64,000 bases of DNA from Alcanivorax sp. S6407 (GTDB lineage: Bacteria; Pseudomonadota; Gammaproteobacteria; Pseudomonadales; Alcanivoracaceae): positions 768,624 to 832,623 of the forward strand of contig NZ_JALKBH010000002.1 in assembly GCF_023016115.1 (NCBI RefSeq), read 5' to 3'. A program made the position numbers and the translations under genes. Below are positions 61,129 through 64,000 of this stretch, piece after piece. The notes under the pieces are model-generated. The model was not told the origin of the DNA, did not search any database, and saw nothing but the letters and a program-made list of their open reading frames with translations. Positions within the stretch are counted from its first letter, which is position 1, and every line of letters begins with the position of its first letter.

Positions 61129-62696
61129 AAAAACCCCGCTCCGTCGTCCACATCCAGCTGTACCGGATCCAGATGCTTCTCGCCATATTCCCGCCACACT
61201 CTGGAGTGGATAAACAGCTGATAGAGATCCGGGTCCAGATGATCGTTATCACGCATGCGCTGCATGATCGCCAATGCCTCACTGAGTTTCAGGGGCGTCT
61301 TGTAGGGACGCTCCTTGGCGGTGAGCGCCTCGAACACATCGGCAATGGCCATGATCCTTGCCGGAATCGACATCTGCTCACGCTTGAGACCCAGCGGGAA
61401 ACCGGTCCCGTCCATCTTCTCATGGTGGCCGCCGGCATACTCAGGCACCTGTCGCAGCTTGGGCGGAAAGGGCAACGAGCCCAGCATATCCAGGGTCACA
61501 TCCATATGCCCATTGATGATCTGACGCTCTTCCGGGGTCAGGGTTCCACGGGGAATACAGAGGTTCTCTACCTCATTGTCCGTCAATAACGGCTTGCTCT
61601 GACCCCAGGCATCGGTCCAGCGACGGGCAGCGATGTTTCTCACCCGCTGCTGGTCTTCCATTGCCATGGCCTCGCCTCCCCGATTGATCCGCTCCAGGAA
61701 GGTAAGATCACCGGTCAGGTCACTGATCTCCTGCTCCATGCGCTCACGCAGAGACGGCTCCAAGTGTGGCGTCTGCAGGCATTCGCGCTCATAACGAAAA
61801 CAGATCTCGGCGCGCAGGACAGCAAAACGGCTGGCCACCTCATCGATGCGATCATGCAGGGTATGCAGCTTGGTGGACTTGTCGAGCACGGAGTCCGGCG
61901 TCGCCAGCTTGCCACAATCGTGCAGCCAGGCCGCCACATGCAGCTCGTACCAGCCGTCTTCATCCAGGCTGAAATCGGCGAACTGATCCTGATCATCGCA
62001 GGCCGCCTGGGCAAGCAGCTCGGTGATCACCGGCACCCGCTGGCAGTGGGCACTGGTATGCGGGCTCTTGGCATCAATGGCCTGGGCCAGCACCTTGATA
62101 AAGGCATCCAGCAGCCCCTTGAGATCCTGCACCTGGGTGAGATTGCTCAGCGCGGTACCGGCATAGGTCAGCAGGGACTGGAAAATCAGGTGGCCGTTCT
62201 CCAGCCGCTGAAGATGCCGCGGCACCTCGCTCTGATAGGCCAGCTGCATCACCCCGGTGACGCGGCCTTCGTGGTTATACAAGGGCCACAGCTGAGTGGC
62301 CAGACAACCCGGTGCCAGCTGTTCCAGCAGCGCAGCGTCAGCCTCGGGCACGGGCCGATCCGCCAGCACCACCGTCAACGGCTCTCCGTCGGCGAAACAG
62401 GCTTCTACCAGCCCGCTACCATCCAGCGGCCGGAACAGGGCAGGCGTTTCGCGCACCGCCATGCCAGGCTCGGGTGACGCCAGGCAAAACAGCCCTTCAC
62501 CCTGATGATTATCCCGATACAGCCACACCCAGCCAGTGTCCGCCTTGCACAGGAATCGGGCCTCGCGCAGCAGGGCATCCATCAGCCGTGGCACATCCTT
62601 CTGCTCACTCAGATGCTGGGCAACCCGCAGCAACCGCGGCAACACGTCCTTGCCATCGCGGAGATCGGTATCGGGTTCAGGTGTACTCATGAGCAT
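61125..62696 (-). CDS. GAF/HD-GYP domain protein
   Basis: A 523-residue protein. A GAF domain occupies about residues 35-185 (TGWVWLYRDNHQGEGLFC). The HD-GYP domain follows, with HTSAHCQRVPVITELL, AAWLHDCGKLATP and the HHEKMDGTGFP signature near residue 430. HD-GYP proteins hydrolyse cyclic di-GMP. A long insert between the HD and GYP parts is as in PAS/GAF-HD-GYP proteins. It may counteract the diguanylate cyclase at 56064. No receiver domain was seen. Confidence 0.88.
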   Translation of the reverse strand: MLMSTPEPDTDLRDGKDVLPRLLRVAQHLSEQKDVPRLMDALLREARFLCKADTGWVWLYRDNHQGEGLFCLASPEPGMAVRETPALFRPLDGSGLVEACFADGEPLTVVLADRPVPEADAALLEQLAPGCLATQLWPLYNHEGRVTGVMQLAYQSEVPRHLQRLENGHLIFQSLLTYAGTALSNLTQVQDLKGLLDAFIKVLAQAIDAKSPHTSAHCQRVPVITELLAQAACDDQDQFADFSLDEDGWYELHVAAWLHDCGKLATPDSVLDKSTKLHTLHDRIDEVASRFAVLRAEICFRYERECLQTPHLEPSLRERMEQEISDLTGDLTFLERINRGGEAMAMEDQQRVRNIAARRWTDAWGQSKPLLTDNEVENLCIPRGTLTPEERQIINGHMDVTLDMLGSLPFPPKLRQVPEYAGGHHEKMDGTGFPLGLKREQMSIPARIMAIADVFEALTAKERPYKTPLKLSEALAIMQRMRDNDHLDPDLYQLFIHSRVWREYGEKHLDPVQLDVDDGAGFL

Positions 62697-62894
62697 CCGG
62701 CTCCAAATGTGATGTCCTTCTCAGACAAGGATAGGCGGTGAGGATTCCCCGGGAAACCTTTTGCAGGTGGATCTAGCCATACGTCCGATAATCCGCGCTG
62801 GAGCCTGCCCCAAAGGCCTGATACCTTGAATGAAACCCCAACAGCCCCTACCATCCTCCGGTTCTGAGCCAACCACCTGGATCTCTTGTCACCC

Positions 62895-64000
62895 ATGAGC
62901 GTGAGCTACCAACTGCCCGACGGGGCAACCATGGAGTTTGATCAGCCGGCCTCTGCACTGGATATCGCCGAGCGGATCAGCAAAAAACTCGCCAAACAAG
63001 CCCTGGCCGCCAAGGTCAACGGCAACCTGATCGACGTCTATCTGCCCATCGACGATGGTGCCACGGTGGAAATCGTCACCCGCGACACCGACGACGCCCT
63101 TGAGCTGATTCGTCACGACGCGGCCCACATCATGGCCGAAGCGGTTCAGGAACTGTTTCCCGACACCCAGGTGACCATTGGTCCGACCATCGAGAATGGC
63201 TTCTACTACGACTTCCATCGTGCCGAACCGTTCACCCCGGATGACCTCAAGACCATCGAAAAGCGCATGCAGGACATCGTGCGCCGCAACGAGGACATCC
63301 GCCGGGAAGTGTGGGACCGCGACGAAGCGGTGGAGTTCTTCCTGAAAGCCGGTGAAGAGTTCAAGGCCGAGATCATTCGTGACCTGCCCGCCGACCAGGA
63401 AGTGAGCCTCTACCGTCAGGGCGATTTCATCGACCTGTGCCGTGGCCCGCACCTGCCCAGCACCAGCAAGCTGGGCGATGGCTTCAAGCTCACCAAGGTG
63501 GCCGGCGCCTACTGGCGTGGTGATGCCTCCAAGGCCCAGCTGCAGCGCATCTACGGCACCGCCTGGCGCGACAAGAAAGAATTGAACGCCTACCTCAAGC
63601 AGCTTGAGGAAGCGGAAAAGCGTGACCACCGCAAACTGGCAAAGGAAATGGGCCTGTTCCATATCCAGCAGGAAGCGGTGGGCAGCATGTTCTGGCACCC
63701 GAAAGGCTGGCGCATGCGCAAGAACCTGGAAAACTACATCCGCGGCAAGATGGAAAAAGGCGGCTACCAGGAAGTAGCCACCCCGCAGATGATGGACCGC
63801 ATCCTCTGGGAACAATCCGGCCACTGGGACAAGTACAGCGATGACATGTTCACCGTCTGTACCCACGACCACAAGGAAATGGCCGTGAAGCCCATGAACT
63901 GCCCGGGCCACGTGCAGATCTTCAACCAGGGCATCAAGAGCTACCGGGACCTGCCGATTCGCCTCGGCGAATTCACCACCCTGTTCCGTAACGAAGCTCA
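62895..64000 (+). CDS. thrS: Threonine-tRNA ligase, 5' part
   Basis: The N-terminal 368 residues of threonyl-tRNA synthetase, cut by the window edge. The TGS domain is [20 protein letters not shown] and onwards to about residue 65. The editing domain shows [12 protein letters not shown] with the His-x-x-x-His pattern, then the catalytic domain begins near residue 245 ([21 protein letters not shown] and the class II motif 1 region). CPGH ([10 protein letters not shown]) is near the end. No strong ribosome-binding site was seen before the ATG. In most bacteria infC, rpmI and rplT would follow. Confidence 0.97.
   Translation, partial: MSVSYQLPDGATMEFDQPASALDIAERISKKLAKQALAAKVNGNLIDVYLPIDDGATVEIVTRDTDDALELIRHDAAHIMAEAVQELFPDTQVTIGPTIENGFYYDFHRAEPFTPDDLKTIEKRMQDIVRRNEDIRREVWDRDEAVEFFLKAGEEFKAEIIRDLPADQEVSLYRQGDFIDLCRGPHLPSTSKLGDGFKLTKVAGAYWRGDASKAQLQRIYGTAWRDKKELNAYLKQLEEAEKRDHRKLAKEMGLFHIQQEAVGSMFWHPKGWRMRKNLENYIRGKMEKGGYQEVATPQMMDRILWEQSGHWDKYSDDMFTVCTHDHKEMAVKPMNCPGHVQIFNQGIKSYRDLPIRLGEFTTLFRNEA

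Overview
The window is a GC-rich gammaproteobacterial chromosome segment. Two long-chain-type acyl-CoA dehydrogenases, a Baeyer-Villiger monooxygenase/esterase/SDR operon, AmrZ-, PsrA- and NsrR-type regulation and the general gene style suggest an Alcanivorax-like marine hydrocarbon degrader. That assignment is inference from gene content, because there is no rRNA in the window and no search was run. I see no tRNA, rRNA, CRISPR array, transposase or phage gene. The right edge cuts thrS and the left edge cuts an AraC-type regulator.

Layout. 0.0-4.2 kb: AraC fragment, a 56-residue L7/L12-like protein, a DUF808 membrane protein, TetR regulator divergent from an MpaB/DUF2236 oxygenase-like protein, and a phosphopantetheinyl transferase. 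4.2-15.3 kb: a complete minus-strand Tad/Flp pilus operon (flp, tadV, rcpC, rcpA, small lipoprotein, tadG, tadE, tadF, tadZ, tadA, tadB, tadC, tadD) preceded by about 580 bases of unusually AT-rich DNA. 15.9-22.9 kb: an endonuclease I-like exported protein with doubtful catalytic residues, two paralogous acyl-CoA dehydrogenases (the second behind a PsrA-like double operator), a DUF454 protein, a Trm112-like protein and outer-membrane phospholipase A.

23.0-34.3 kb is the most unusual coding region. A six-gene minus-strand operon encodes a two-haem HzsA-like lipoprotein, an SH3/beta-barrel protein, a second barrel, a TlpA thioredoxin, a DUF4266 lipoprotein ending in GGGCGCN, and a DUF3570 barrel. 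It faces a three-gene plus-strand operon encoding a PSD1-like one-haem protein, a two-haem LamG lipoprotein and a Tat-exported DUF1501-like protein. Together these look like a poorly described cell-envelope redox system. 34.7-42.5 kb: sigma factor/anti-sigma-like protein/VWA lipoprotein, ApbE flavin transferase, and an operon of three exported or TPR proteins of unknown role. 43.0-50.7 kb: LEA-2 lipoprotein, AraC regulator divergent from the BVMO-esterase-SDR ketone-degradation operon, 3D-domain protein, lipoprotein hydrolase, SDR. 50.9-64.0 kb: sigma-54-type activator with an altered GAFTGA loop, ACP phosphodiesterase, HIT protein, tandem PTPS-fold protein, LysR, AmrZ-like regulator next to a diguanylate cyclase, hmp/nsrR pair with a clear palindromic operator, M23 peptidase, HD-GYP protein and thrS.

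The most striking non-coding signal is a dispersed family of intergenic elements built from tandem 7-base units. The unit sequence changes (TAGCTTG, AAGCTTC, GCGTGTT, TGATGCC, TGACGCC, GAGTTTC and others) but the 7-base period does not. Arrays abut or contain gene stop codons and keep a consistent polarity relative to the upstream gene. They are commonly arranged as inverted pairs around rho-independent terminators, and in several gaps are combined with a REP-like sequence and a 60-base palindromic insert.
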